Source: Actinomycetota bacterium
Lineage (GTDB): Bacteria; Actinomycetota; Acidimicrobiia; Acidimicrobiales; Ilumatobacteraceae
Assembly: GCA_016700055.1 (NCBI GenBank)
Contig: CP064997.1
Coordinates: forward strand, 1,798,001 to 1,862,000
DNA: 64,000 nucleotides
Direction of reading: 5' to 3'
Part shown: positions 55,274-64,000 of the stretch, piece by piece
Layout: every line of letters starts with the position of its first letter
Position numbering within the stretch: position 1 is the stretch's first letter
The notes under the pieces: model-generated
What the model was told of the DNA's origin: nothing
What the model saw: only the letters and a program-made list of their open reading frames with translations
The model's database searches: none
Made by a program: the position numbers and the translations under genes

Positions 55274-56847
55274 GCGCGCTGATCGCCGCAGAGGGCGCGG
55301 CCGCGGTCCGCTTCCCGATCCTCAGCGCGATCGTGCTTCTGCCGGCGATCGGCGCTCTCGCGACGGTGCTCGTGTCGCGGCGTCGACCCGAGATCGTCAA
55401 GCTCCTTGCCATCGTCGTATCGGTGCTCACCGCCGGGCTCGCGCTGTGGCTGCTCGCCGCGTTCGAGAGCGGCGAAGCGGGGTTCCAGTTCACGTCGCAG
55501 CACGAGTGGATCCGCACGTGGGGCATCTCGTGGCACCTCGGTGTGGACGGCATCTCGTTGTTCCTCGTCGTGTTGACCGCGGTGCTGTTCCCGCTCGCCA
55601 TCCTCGGGTGCGATCCGCACCACGACGACAAGCCGTACCTCGCCTGGCTGTTGCTGCTCGAGACCGGGGTGCTCGGGTCGTTCCTCAGCCTCGACCTGTT
55701 CTTGTTCTTCGTGTTCTTCGAGATCGTCCTCGTGCCGATGTACTTCCTGATCGGCGGCTGGGGTTACGAAGGGCGCGTCCACGCGGCGACGAAGTTCTTC
55801 CTCTACACGATGATCGGCTCCGCGTTCATGCTCGTCGGGATCATCGCCACCGCGCTGCTTGCCCGCGACGACGTCGGGCGGATCACCTTCGACCTCGTCA
55901 CCCTTGCCGAAAGCGCGAACTTCTCGGCCACCACGGGTCGTTGGCTGTTCTTCGCGTTCGCGATCGCGTTCGCGGTGAAGGTGCCGCTCGTGCCGCTGCA
56001 CACGTGGTTGCCCGACGCTCACACGCAGGCGCCGACGGCCGGGTCGGTGATCCTTGCCGGTGTGCTGCTGAAGCTGGGCACGTACGGCCTGCTGCGCTTC
56101 GGGGTGTACCTGTTCCCGGCGGCCGCGTACTGGAGCCGACCGCTCTTCCTGACGCTCGCCGTGGTGGGCATCGTGTACGGGGCGATCGTGGCGACGATGC
56201 AGGCCGACCTGAAGCGGCTCGTCGCCTACTCCTCCGTCGCCCACCTCGGGTTCATCGTGCTCGGCACGTTCGCGATCACCACCGAGGCGGTGTCGGGCGG
56301 CGTGATGCAGATGATCAATCACGGCGTGTCGACAGGGGCGCTGTTCTTGCTGGTCGGGATGATCTACGAGCGCCGCCACACGCGCCAGATCTCCGAACTG
56401 AACGGCATCCAGAAGGTGGCGCCGATCTTCGCCGGCGTGTTCATGGTGGTGATGCTCTCCAGCATCGGCGTGCCGGGTCTGAACGGCTTCGTCGGCGAGT
56501 TCTTGATCCTCGTCGGCAGCTTCGCCACCGCGCGGTGGTGGGTCGTCGTCGCGGCCACCGGCGTGATCCTCGCCGCCTTGTACCTGCTGTGGGCGTACCA
56601 GCGGGTGTTCCACGGTGAACCCGACGAGGAGAACTCACGCTTTCCCGAGCTCAAGCTGCGCGAGGGGCTGGTGCTCTTGCCCTTCGTCGGGCTGATCGTG
56701 TTCTGCGGCGTGTATCCGAAGCCGATGCTCGACCGCATCGGCCCCAGCGTGGAAGCCCTGATCTCCCACGTCGAGGAGCGCACCGACTACCGGGCTCCCG
56801 AGCCGGTGGTGCTGGAGGAGTCCGGCGACACGGAGGGAGAGGGCTGA
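55270..56847 (+). CDS. nuoM: NADH-quinone oxidoreductase subunit M
   Basis: 525 residues, antiporter-like pump. FFVFFEIVLVPMYFLIG holds the helix-5 Glu and AFAVKVPLVPLHTWLPDAHTQAPT the helix-7 Lys; LKLGTYGLLRF and YSSVAHLGFIVLG are typical of NuoM. A His in SWHLGVDGISLF marks the N-terminal signature. The GTG overlaps the nuoL stop (GTGA). The acidic C-terminal tail (VVLEESGDTEGEG) is unremarkable. Confidence 0.96.
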   Translation: MSALIAAEGAAAVRFPILSAIVLLPAIGALATVLVSRRRPEIVKLLAIVVSVLTAGLALWLLAAFESGEAGFQFTSQHEWIRTWGISWHLGVDGISLFLVVLTAVLFPLAILGCDPHHDDKPYLAWLLLLETGVLGSFLSLDLFLFFVFFEIVLVPMYFLIGGWGYEGRVHAATKFFLYTMIGSAFMLVGIIATALLARDDVGRITFDLVTLAESANFSATTGRWLFFAFAIAFAVKVPLVPLHTWLPDAHTQAPTAGSVILAGVLLKLGTYGLLRFGVYLFPAAAYWSRPLFLTLAVVGIVYGAIVATMQADLKRLVAYSSVAHLGFIVLGTFAITTEAVSGGVMQMINHGVSTGALFLLVGMIYERRHTRQISELNGIQKVAPIFAGVFMVVMLSSIGVPGLNGFVGEFLILVGSFATARWWVVVAATGVILAALYLLWAYQRVFHGEPDEENSRFPELKLREGLVLLPFVGLIVFCGVYPKPMLDRIGPSVEALISHVEERTDYRAPEPVVLEESGDTEGEG

Positions 56848-58367
56848 TGGCCTCGCTCGTGGCCCAGGCGAACGTCGCGCTACCGGAGATCGACTGGTTC
56901 GCGCTGAGCCCCGTGCTCGTCCTCATCGGTACCGCCGTCGCGATGCTCGTCGTCGCCGGCCTGACGAGGCCGTGGGCGCGGGGCATGTACGCGCTGGTGA
57001 CCGTCGTCGGCGCCTGCACCGCTGGGGCACTGGCGATGGTGCTGTGGGTCGAGGTCAGCAACGACGGGCCGCGCACGATCGTCAACGGCAGCCTCGCCGT
57101 CGACCACCTCGCGCTCTGGGGCACCATCACCATCTGCGTCGCGATCGTTCTCGCCGCGCTCGTCACCGAGGGCTACCTGCGGCGTGAGTCGATGGACGGG
57201 CCCGAGGTGTACGCGCTCTACCTGAGCGCAGCCGTCGGCGGGGTGGTGATGCTCGCGGCGAACGACCTGGTCGTCACGTTCCTCGGCCTCGAGACGCTCA
57301 GCCTGTCGCTGTACGTGCTCGCCTCCAGCCACCGCCGGCGGGCGGAGAGCACCGAGAGCGGCTTCAAGTACTTCATCCTCGGCGGCTTCGCGTCGGCGTT
57401 CTTCCTGTACGGGATCGCCCTCGTGTACGGCGCCACCGGCAGCACCAACATCTCCGGCGTCGCGGGGGTGCTCGACGCAGAGGTGCTGCTCCAGGGCGAC
57501 GACGTGATGCTCCTTGCCGGGGTCGGGTTGCTGCTCGTCGGGCTGGCGTTCAAGGTGGCCGCCGTGCCCTTCCACTTCTGGGCTCCCGACGTTTACCAGG
57601 GCGCGCCCACGCCGGTGACGGCATTCATGGCGTCGGCCGGCAAGGCTGCGGCGTTCCTCGCCATGCTGCGGGTGCTCGTCGTCGCCCTGCCCTCACTGGC
57701 CGACGACTGGCGACCGGTGATCTGGGTGCTCGCCGTCGCCTCGCTCGTGCTCGGATCGATCCTCGCCGTGGTGCAGACCGACGTGAAGCGGATGCTCGCG
57801 TACTCCTCGATCAGCCATGCCGGCTTCATCCTCGTCGGTGTCGAAGCCGCCGGGCACGTCGGCCGGGTGAACGACGGCACGGCCTCTTCAGCGCTCTACC
57901 TGCTGTTCTACGCAGTGCTGGTCATCGGGACGTTCGGTGTTGTCACACTCGTCACCCGCACCGGCGACGGCGCCACCGACATCGGCGCGTTCAGGGGTTT
58001 GGCGAGCGAGCGTCCCCTGCTCGCCCTCGGCCTGACGGTGTTCCTCGTCGCCCAGGCGGGAGTGCCGCTGACGTCGGGGTTCATCGCCAAGTTCGGGGTG
58101 ATCGAGGCCGCGGTCGACGTCGAGAGCTATGCGATCGCGATCATCGCGATGGTCTCGGCCGTCGTCGCTGCGTACTTGTACCTCAGGATCATGGTCAGCA
58201 TGTGGCTCACCGGCACCGAGGAGGGCGACACCGAGCGTGAGCCGGTGCGCGTTCCGCTGTCGGCGGGCATCGCGATAGCCGCTGCGGCCGCCTTCACCCT
58301 CGTGTTCGGCATCTTCCCCGGCTGGCTGATCGAGGCGTCCGAGCAGGTGGCCGCGCTCGCCCGTTGA
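56847..58367 (+). CDS. nuoN: NADH-quinone oxidoreductase subunit N
   Basis: 506 residues, third antiporter-like pump. TFLGLETLSLSLYVLAS has the helix-5 Glu, FKVAAVPFHFWAPDVYQGAPTP the helix-7 Lys, and MLAYSSISHAGFILVG and KFGVIEAAV are typical. It ends the 20-kb + strand respiratory run; the next gene is convergent after 8 bases, so transcription must end within coding DNA or just after. Confidence 0.96.
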   Translation: MASLVAQANVALPEIDWFALSPVLVLIGTAVAMLVVAGLTRPWARGMYALVTVVGACTAGALAMVLWVEVSNDGPRTIVNGSLAVDHLALWGTITICVAIVLAALVTEGYLRRESMDGPEVYALYLSAAVGGVVMLAANDLVVTFLGLETLSLSLYVLASSHRRRAESTESGFKYFILGGFASAFFLYGIALVYGATGSTNISGVAGVLDAEVLLQGDDVMLLAGVGLLLVGLAFKVAAVPFHFWAPDVYQGAPTPVTAFMASAGKAAAFLAMLRVLVVALPSLADDWRPVIWVLAVASLVLGSILAVVQTDVKRMLAYSSISHAGFILVGVEAAGHVGRVNDGTASSALYLLFYAVLVIGTFGVVTLVTRTGDGATDIGAFRGLASERPLLALGLTVFLVAQAGVPLTSGFIAKFGVIEAAVDVESYAIAIIAMVSAVVAAYLYLRIMVSMWLTGTEEGDTEREPVRVPLSAGIAIAAAAAFTLVFGIFPGWLIEASEQVAALAR

Positions 58368-58375
58368 GCGCTGAC

Positions 58376-59713
58376 CTAGTCCTGCGGCCAGATCTCGGCG
58401 ACGGCTTGCAGTTCGTCGCGGAAGTCCGGATGGCCGATCTGGGCGAGCGCCGTCGCCCGCTCGCGGATCGTCTTGCCCTGCAGCTCGGCGGCACCGAACT
58501 CGGTGACGATGATGTCCACCTGGTGCCGCGGGGTGCTGACGACGCTGCCCATCGGCAGCTCGGGGACGATGCGCGTGACCAGCTCGCCGTTGATCGAGCT
58601 CGTCGACGGCAGGCAGATCAGGCTGCGCCCGTCGGCGGAGAGCCCAGGCCCGGACACGAAGTCTTCGTGGCCGCCGACACCGCTCCACTGCTTGCCGAAG
58701 ATCGTGTCGGCCACCACCTGACCGGACAGATCGACGGCCATCCCACCGTTGATCGTCACCATGTGACGGTTGCGGGCGATGCGTTCGGGCGAGTTGACGA
58801 GACGCACCGGCAGGAAGCGCACCTGGTCGTTGTCCTGGAGCCATTCGTACAGCTCGGGGATGCCGGCCGCGAACGTCGTCGGCGTGAACCCGTCGAACTC
58901 CGAGCCCTTGCGGTTGGTGACCTTTCCCGATTGGTGCAGACGCATCAACCCGGTGGTGAACATCTCGGAGTGGACGCCGAGATCCTCGAGGTCGCTCGCG
59001 GCGAGGATCGTCGCGATCTGGCTGGGGATGCCTCCGATGCCGGTCTGCACCGTGCTGCCGTTCTGGAAGTACGCCATCGCGTGCTCGGCGATGGCGATCT
59101 CCTCTGCCGTCGGCGGTGCATCGGCGAGGTCGAGCGGCGCACGATCCGACTCCACGAGGATGTCGATCTCGTCGAGGCTCAGCCTGTGCATGTGATCGGG
59201 CGGGAGACCGTGTGTGCGGGGGTACTTCTCGCTGACCTCCACCAGCAGCACGCGGTCGGGGTCGGCGCCGGCGCGGTGAAGCTCGTCGATGCCGGCGCCG
59301 GCGTGCACGGAGAGGCTGACCCAGCCGTCGACGGGCGGCGCGGCTGCGGTCGCCATCACCCGCGGCGCCAGGTGCTGGAGGATCGGCTCGAACCGGCGGA
59401 AGTCCGCGGGCACGAAGTCGATCGACGCACCGGCGTCGCGCAGGAACCGCTCCGCCGGCCCGAAGAACCCGCTGCGGTAGTGCACGCCCTTGCGCATGAA
59501 CAGTTGGTAGAGGTCGGGCAGGAGGGCGCCGAACACCTCTAGCCGGGTGAAGTCGTCACGCTCGCCGAGCGCGTGCATGAACCCGCCCGGCACCCCCGGC
59601 CCGAGCGGGACGGCGAGGCTGTCGTCGGGCCGGATCGCGCCGACCGCGGTTGCCATTTCCATTCTTGCCATGAGGTCACGGTGCATCAGACGACCGGGCG
59701 CGGCAAGGGTCAT
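58376..59713 (-). CDS. Acetyl-CoA hydrolase / 4-hydroxybutyrate CoA-transferase family protein
   Basis: 445 residues, class I CoA-transferase fold in two halves. GIGGIPSQIATIL and the catalytic-Glu segment GVHSEMFTTGLM are conserved, as are GQVVADTIFGKQWSGVGGHEDFV and SSSINGELVTRIVP in fragments. Such enzymes move CoA between acetyl-CoA and carboxylates (succinate, butyrate, 4-hydroxybutyrate) or hydrolyse it; the substrate is open. ATG 59713 lies 23 bases after the LLM oxidoreductase gene, so the two probably form an operon. Confidence 0.88.
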   Translation of the reverse strand: MTLAAPGRLMHRDLMARMEMATAVGAIRPDDSLAVPLGPGVPGGFMHALGERDDFTRLEVFGALLPDLYQLFMRKGVHYRSGFFGPAERFLRDAGASIDFVPADFRRFEPILQHLAPRVMATAAAPPVDGWVSLSVHAGAGIDELHRAGADPDRVLLVEVSEKYPRTHGLPPDHMHRLSLDEIDILVESDRAPLDLADAPPTAEEIAIAEHAMAYFQNGSTVQTGIGGIPSQIATILAASDLEDLGVHSEMFTTGLMRLHQSGKVTNRKGSEFDGFTPTTFAAGIPELYEWLQDNDQVRFLPVRLVNSPERIARNRHMVTINGGMAVDLSGQVVADTIFGKQWSGVGGHEDFVSGPGLSADGRSLICLPSTSSINGELVTRIVPELPMGSVVSTPRHQVDIIVTEFGAAELQGKTIRERATALAQIGHPDFRDELQAVAEIWPQD

Positions 59714-59736
59714 CAGTCCTGGCAGTTAGGGACCCG

Positions 59737-60597
59737 TCAGCCGAAGCGACGGGTCAGGTCGGCGCCGATCTCGAGCAGCCGGTCGGGTGGAAAGGCGGGT
59801 AGGACCGCCTGATCGACGCCGAGCTCGGCAAGCGCCTCGATGCGGCGGTCGAGTGCTTCGCCGGGGGCTCCCGCTCCGCCCGCGATCAACTGGATCTCCC
59901 CTGGGTCACGGCCGGCCTGCTCGGCGGTCGAACGTACGGTGGCGAACAGACCGGAGAGGTCCTCCAACGACGCGCTGCCGGGGAAGAACCCGTCGCCGAG
60001 CAGCCCGGCGCGGCGTGCCGCGCGCTGGGTGTGCCCGCCGACGACGATCGGCACGGTGCCATTCACCGGGCGGGGACGCACGATGCAGTCCTCGAACTGG
60101 TGGTAGGCGCCATGGAAGGTGGCCCGCTCCTGCGTCCAGAGCGCTCGCATCAACTCGATGTACTCGTCGAGGCGGGCGCCGCGGCCTTCGAAGGGCACGC
60201 CGAGCGCGGCGAACTCCTCGGCCAGCCAACCGACGCCGACCCCGAGCACCATCCGGCCACCGGAGAGGTGGTCGATCGTGGCCACCTCCTTCGCGGTGAT
60301 CACCGGGTTGCGCTGGGGCAGGATCAAGATGCCGGTGGCGAGCTTGATGCGCTCGGTGTGTGCGGCGACCCAGGTGAGCCACACGAGCGGGTCCGGCAGG
60401 TCGAAGTCCTCGGCCCCTCCGGCCATCTTGCCGCTGCGGTCGTACGGGTACTTCGACTCGTAGCCGGAGGGCACGACGACGTGCTCGACCGTCCACAGCG
60501 CCTCGAACCCCGCCGCCTCGGCGGCCTGGGCCAGCCGTACCGCGCCCGGCGGCGACGAGCCATGACCGGTGTTCGCGAACATCACTCCAAAACGCAT
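59737..60597 (-). CDS. LLM-class (luciferase-like, F420-type) oxidoreductase
   Basis: 286 residues. MRFGVMFANTGHGSSPPG, AAEAAGFEALWTVEHVVVP, RIKLATGILILPQRNP, AKEVATIDHLSGGRMVLGVGVGW and the C-terminal GVDQAVLPAFPP match the TIGR03619/TIGR03560-like F420-dependent families common in Actinobacteria. Cofactor choice (F420 or FMN) and substrate are not determinable. ATG 60597 follows GGGAGAAG; GTG 60600 is also possible. Divergent from the hydratase gene. Confidence 0.85.
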   Translation of the reverse strand: MRFGVMFANTGHGSSPPGAVRLAQAAEAAGFEALWTVEHVVVPSGYESKYPYDRSGKMAGGAEDFDLPDPLVWLTWVAAHTERIKLATGILILPQRNPVITAKEVATIDHLSGGRMVLGVGVGWLAEEFAALGVPFEGRGARLDEYIELMRALWTQERATFHGAYHQFEDCIVRPRPVNGTVPIVVGGHTQRAARRAGLLGDGFFPGSASLEDLSGLFATVRSTAEQAGRDPGEIQLIAGGAGAPGEALDRRIEALAELGVDQAVLPAFPPDRLLEIGADLTRRFG

Positions 60598-60657
60598 CAC
60601 TTCTCCCTCGTCGGCCCCCGGTCGCGAGTGTGCCAGGAGCGGCGCGAGACTGAAGAG

Positions 60658-61458
60658 GTGAGCGTCCAAGGTGGTTCCGCTGCTTCGTACGAACACCTGC
60701 TCGTGGAGCGCTCCGGCAACATCGTCAGCATCACCTTGAACCGTCCGGACAAGCGCAACGCCCTCTCGTCGGAGCTGATGCTCGAGCTCACCGCCGCGCT
60801 GCGGGCGGTCGGCGCGAGCGATGCCGACGGCGTGGTGCTCGCGGCCCGGGGACCGGTGTTCTCCGCGGGTCACAACTTCGCCGACATGGCCGGTGCCGAT
60901 CTTGCCGCGGCGCAGCGGCTGTTCCAGGTGTGCACGGTGATGATGGACACCCTCCAGGCGATCCCCCAGCCCGTCGTCGCCCGCGTCCATGCCCTCGCCA
61001 CCGCGGCGGGTTGCCAGCTCGTCGCGACGTGCGACCTCGCCGTCGCCGCGGAGAGCGCCGCCTTCGCCCTCCCGGGGGGCAAGGGCGGCCTGTTCTGCCA
61101 CACGCCTCTCGTCGCGGTGGCGCGCAACATCGGGCGCAAGCGGGCCCTCGAGATGGCGATGACCGGTGACCCGATCGACGCCGCGACGGCTGCCGAGTGG
61201 GGACTCGTCAACCGGGTGGTCGCTGACGACCAGCTCGACGCCGCGGTCGACGATCTGATCTCGCGCGCGAGCCGCGGCTCGGTGCTCTCCAAGGCGCTCG
61301 GCAAGCAGGGGTTCTACGCCCAGGTCGACCTGCCCCAACATCAGGCCTACCAGTACGCGATCGGAGTGATGGCCGCGGCCGCGCTCACCGGCGACGCTCG
61401 CGAAGGCATCGACGCCTTCCTCGGCAAGCGCCCGCCGAAGTTCTCCGAGCGCCCCTGA
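60658..61458 (+). CDS. Enoyl-CoA hydratase/isomerase family protein (ECHDC3-like)
   Basis: 266 residues, crotonase fold. NRPDKRNALSSELMLEL and FSAGHNFADM give the CoA-binding and oxyanion loops. The two catalytic Glu of true hydratases are absent: the first region reads ATAAGCQLVATCD, the second LPGGKGGLFCHTP. These variants and NIGRKRALEMAMTGDPIDA match the ECHDC3-like subgroup, whose reaction is unknown. GTG 60658 chosen as the start before SVQGGSAASYEHLLVER. An acyl-CoA role is inferred from fold only. Confidence 0.85.
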   Translation: MSVQGGSAASYEHLLVERSGNIVSITLNRPDKRNALSSELMLELTAALRAVGASDADGVVLAARGPVFSAGHNFADMAGADLAAAQRLFQVCTVMMDTLQAIPQPVVARVHALATAAGCQLVATCDLAVAAESAAFALPGGKGGLFCHTPLVAVARNIGRKRALEMAMTGDPIDAATAAEWGLVNRVVADDQLDAAVDDLISRASRGSVLSKALGKQGFYAQVDLPQHQAYQYAIGVMAAAALTGDAREGIDAFLGKRPPKFSERP

Positions 61459-61464
61459 GGGGGT

Positions 61465-61492
61465 TTGTTCGGATACCCCACCGGGGTATACT
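61465..61492 (+). promoter_or_regulatory. Copper-type CsoR operator within a promoter
   Basis: ATACCCC-ACC-GGGGTAT (61473-61489) is a perfect inverted repeat of the CsoR-box type. It fills the spacer between TTGTTC (61465-61470) and TATACT (61487-61492), a 16-base gap. The csoR ATG is 8 bases further, so the transcript is probably leaderless and blocked by bound CsoR. Confidence 0.8.
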
Positions 61493-61500
61493 CGTCAGCG

Positions 61501-61794
61501 ATGCGTGAGACCCCCGGATACCACGACGACAAGCAGGCCGTGCTCACCCGGCTGCGCCGCGTCGAGGGCCAGATCCGCGGGCTCCAGCGCCAGGTCGAGG
61601 CCGACACGTACTGCATCGACGTGTTGACCCAGGTGGCTGCGGCCACCAAGGCGCTGCAGTCGATCGGGCTCCTGCTGCTCGACGACCACCTTCGCCACTG
61701 CGTCGCGAACGCCGCCGAGCACGGCGATCGCGCTCGTGCCGACGAGCTTGTCGCCGAGGCAACCCGCGCCGTCGAGCGCTTGCTGCGCTCTTAG
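61501..61794 (+). CDS. csoR: Copper-sensing repressor CsoR
   Basis: 97 residues, four-helix DUF156 fold with LTRLRRVEGQIRGLQRQVE. The Cu(I) ligand set Cys38, His63, Cys67 is complete with the family spacing, unlike the sulfur-type paralogue at 1694. Binding Cu(I) releases it from DNA. The ATG at 61501 was chosen over an upstream TTG because the operator and -10 lie between them. It heads a csoR-copZ-copA operon. Confidence 0.92.
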   Translation: MRETPGYHDDKQAVLTRLRRVEGQIRGLQRQVEADTYCIDVLTQVAAATKALQSIGLLLLDDHLRHCVANAAEHGDRARADELVAEATRAVERLLRS

Positions 61795-61810
61795 AGAGGA
61801 GACAACCGAC

Positions 61811-62013
61811 ATGGAGACGATGGAGCTGAAGGTGCCGGGCATGACCTGTGGCCACTGCGTGGCGGCGGTCAAGGAGGAGCTTGTAAGACTCGCCGGGGTG
61901 GCGTCGGTGGACGTCGATCTCGCGACGAAGGTCGTCCTCGTCACCGGCGACGAGCTGTCCTGGCCCGCGATCACCGCCGCCGTCGACGAGGCTGGATACG
62001 AAGCCGTGCGCTG

Positions 62014-62014
<1 letters not shown>
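61811..62014 (+). CDS. copZ: CopZ-like copper chaperone (HMA domain)
   Basis: 67 residues, a single heavy-metal-associated ferredoxin-like domain with VPGMTCGHCVAAVKEEL; Cys13-x2-Cys16-type CGHC binds Cu(I). It hands copper to CopA. GAGAGGAG lies about 8 bases before the ATG. Its TGA overlaps the copA ATG, so translation is coupled. Confidence 0.92.

Positions 62015-64000
<1,986 letters not shown>

Overview
The window is high-GC, tightly packed bacterial chromosome with no stretch over about 300 bases lacking a gene. Gene content points to Actinomycetota, most likely a deep-branching Acidimicrobiia-type lineage. The evidence is mshA (mycothiol), an RsiG-type c-di-GMP-binding anti-sigma factor, a GlnR-like orphan regulator beside GSI and GSII, Rex next to hemACD, an LLM/F420-type oxidoreductase, and gene order resembling the mshA-ybjN / proC / hemA-C-D-B neighbourhood of mycobacteria. 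The cytochrome bc complex, however, has a split (b6/subunit IV-like) cytochrome b, unlike the qcrCAB of higher Actinobacteria. I saw no rRNA, tRNA, CRISPR array, IS element or prophage.

Layout. 1-2485: the end of fxsA, then a reactive-sulfur locus (CstR-like sensor, CstB-like persulfide dioxygenase-rhodanese fusion, divergent rhodanese lipoprotein). 2487-5690: Fe-S biogenesis (Mrp, a SufR-like four-Cys regulator, A-type carrier) and a Tat lipoprotein. 5755-11257: purine/amine catabolism (compact fused xanthine-dehydrogenase-like protein, RidA, PLP decarboxylase, 8-oxoguanine deaminase) and a GDT1-type transporter. 11271-14410: nitrogen control (GlnR-like, GSI, GSII) with a candidate four-half-site GlnR box. 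14567-18039: lipoprotein, NadE, a small secreted peptide, a histidine phosphatase. 18074-25313: a MoaD-like carrier, RsiG, an XRE regulator, MshA, YbjN, ProC, a SAM-hydrolase-like protein, a 27-aa membrane peptide, an acyl-CoA ligase and a membrane protein. 25391-35088: Rex and the haem pathway to 5-aminolevulinate and uroporphyrinogen III (HemA, HemC, HemD, HemB, HemL), interrupted by two cell-envelope proteins. 35092-37770: an unknown protein, a geranylgeranyl-reductase-family protein and a cytochrome c.

38023-58367 is an unbroken + strand run of 21 genes. It encodes a quinol-cytochrome c reductase-like complex (cyt b, subunit IV, Rieske, dihaem cyt c, a ferredoxin and two unknown membrane subunits) followed directly by NuoA-N. 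Menaquinone reduction by complex I and its reoxidation by the bc complex are therefore encoded together. The flanking geranylgeranyl reductase may tailor the menaquinone tail, and Rex-like sites lie upstream of both the haem and the respiratory clusters. 58376-61458: CoA transferase/hydrolase, LLM oxidoreductase, enoyl-CoA hydratase. 61501-64000: a copper locus (CsoR, CopZ, CopA truncated by the window end).

A recurring feature is a TANNNT -10 hexamer 6-10 bases before the start codon of many first genes. This suggests widespread leaderless transcripts, and it supported several start-codon choices here.
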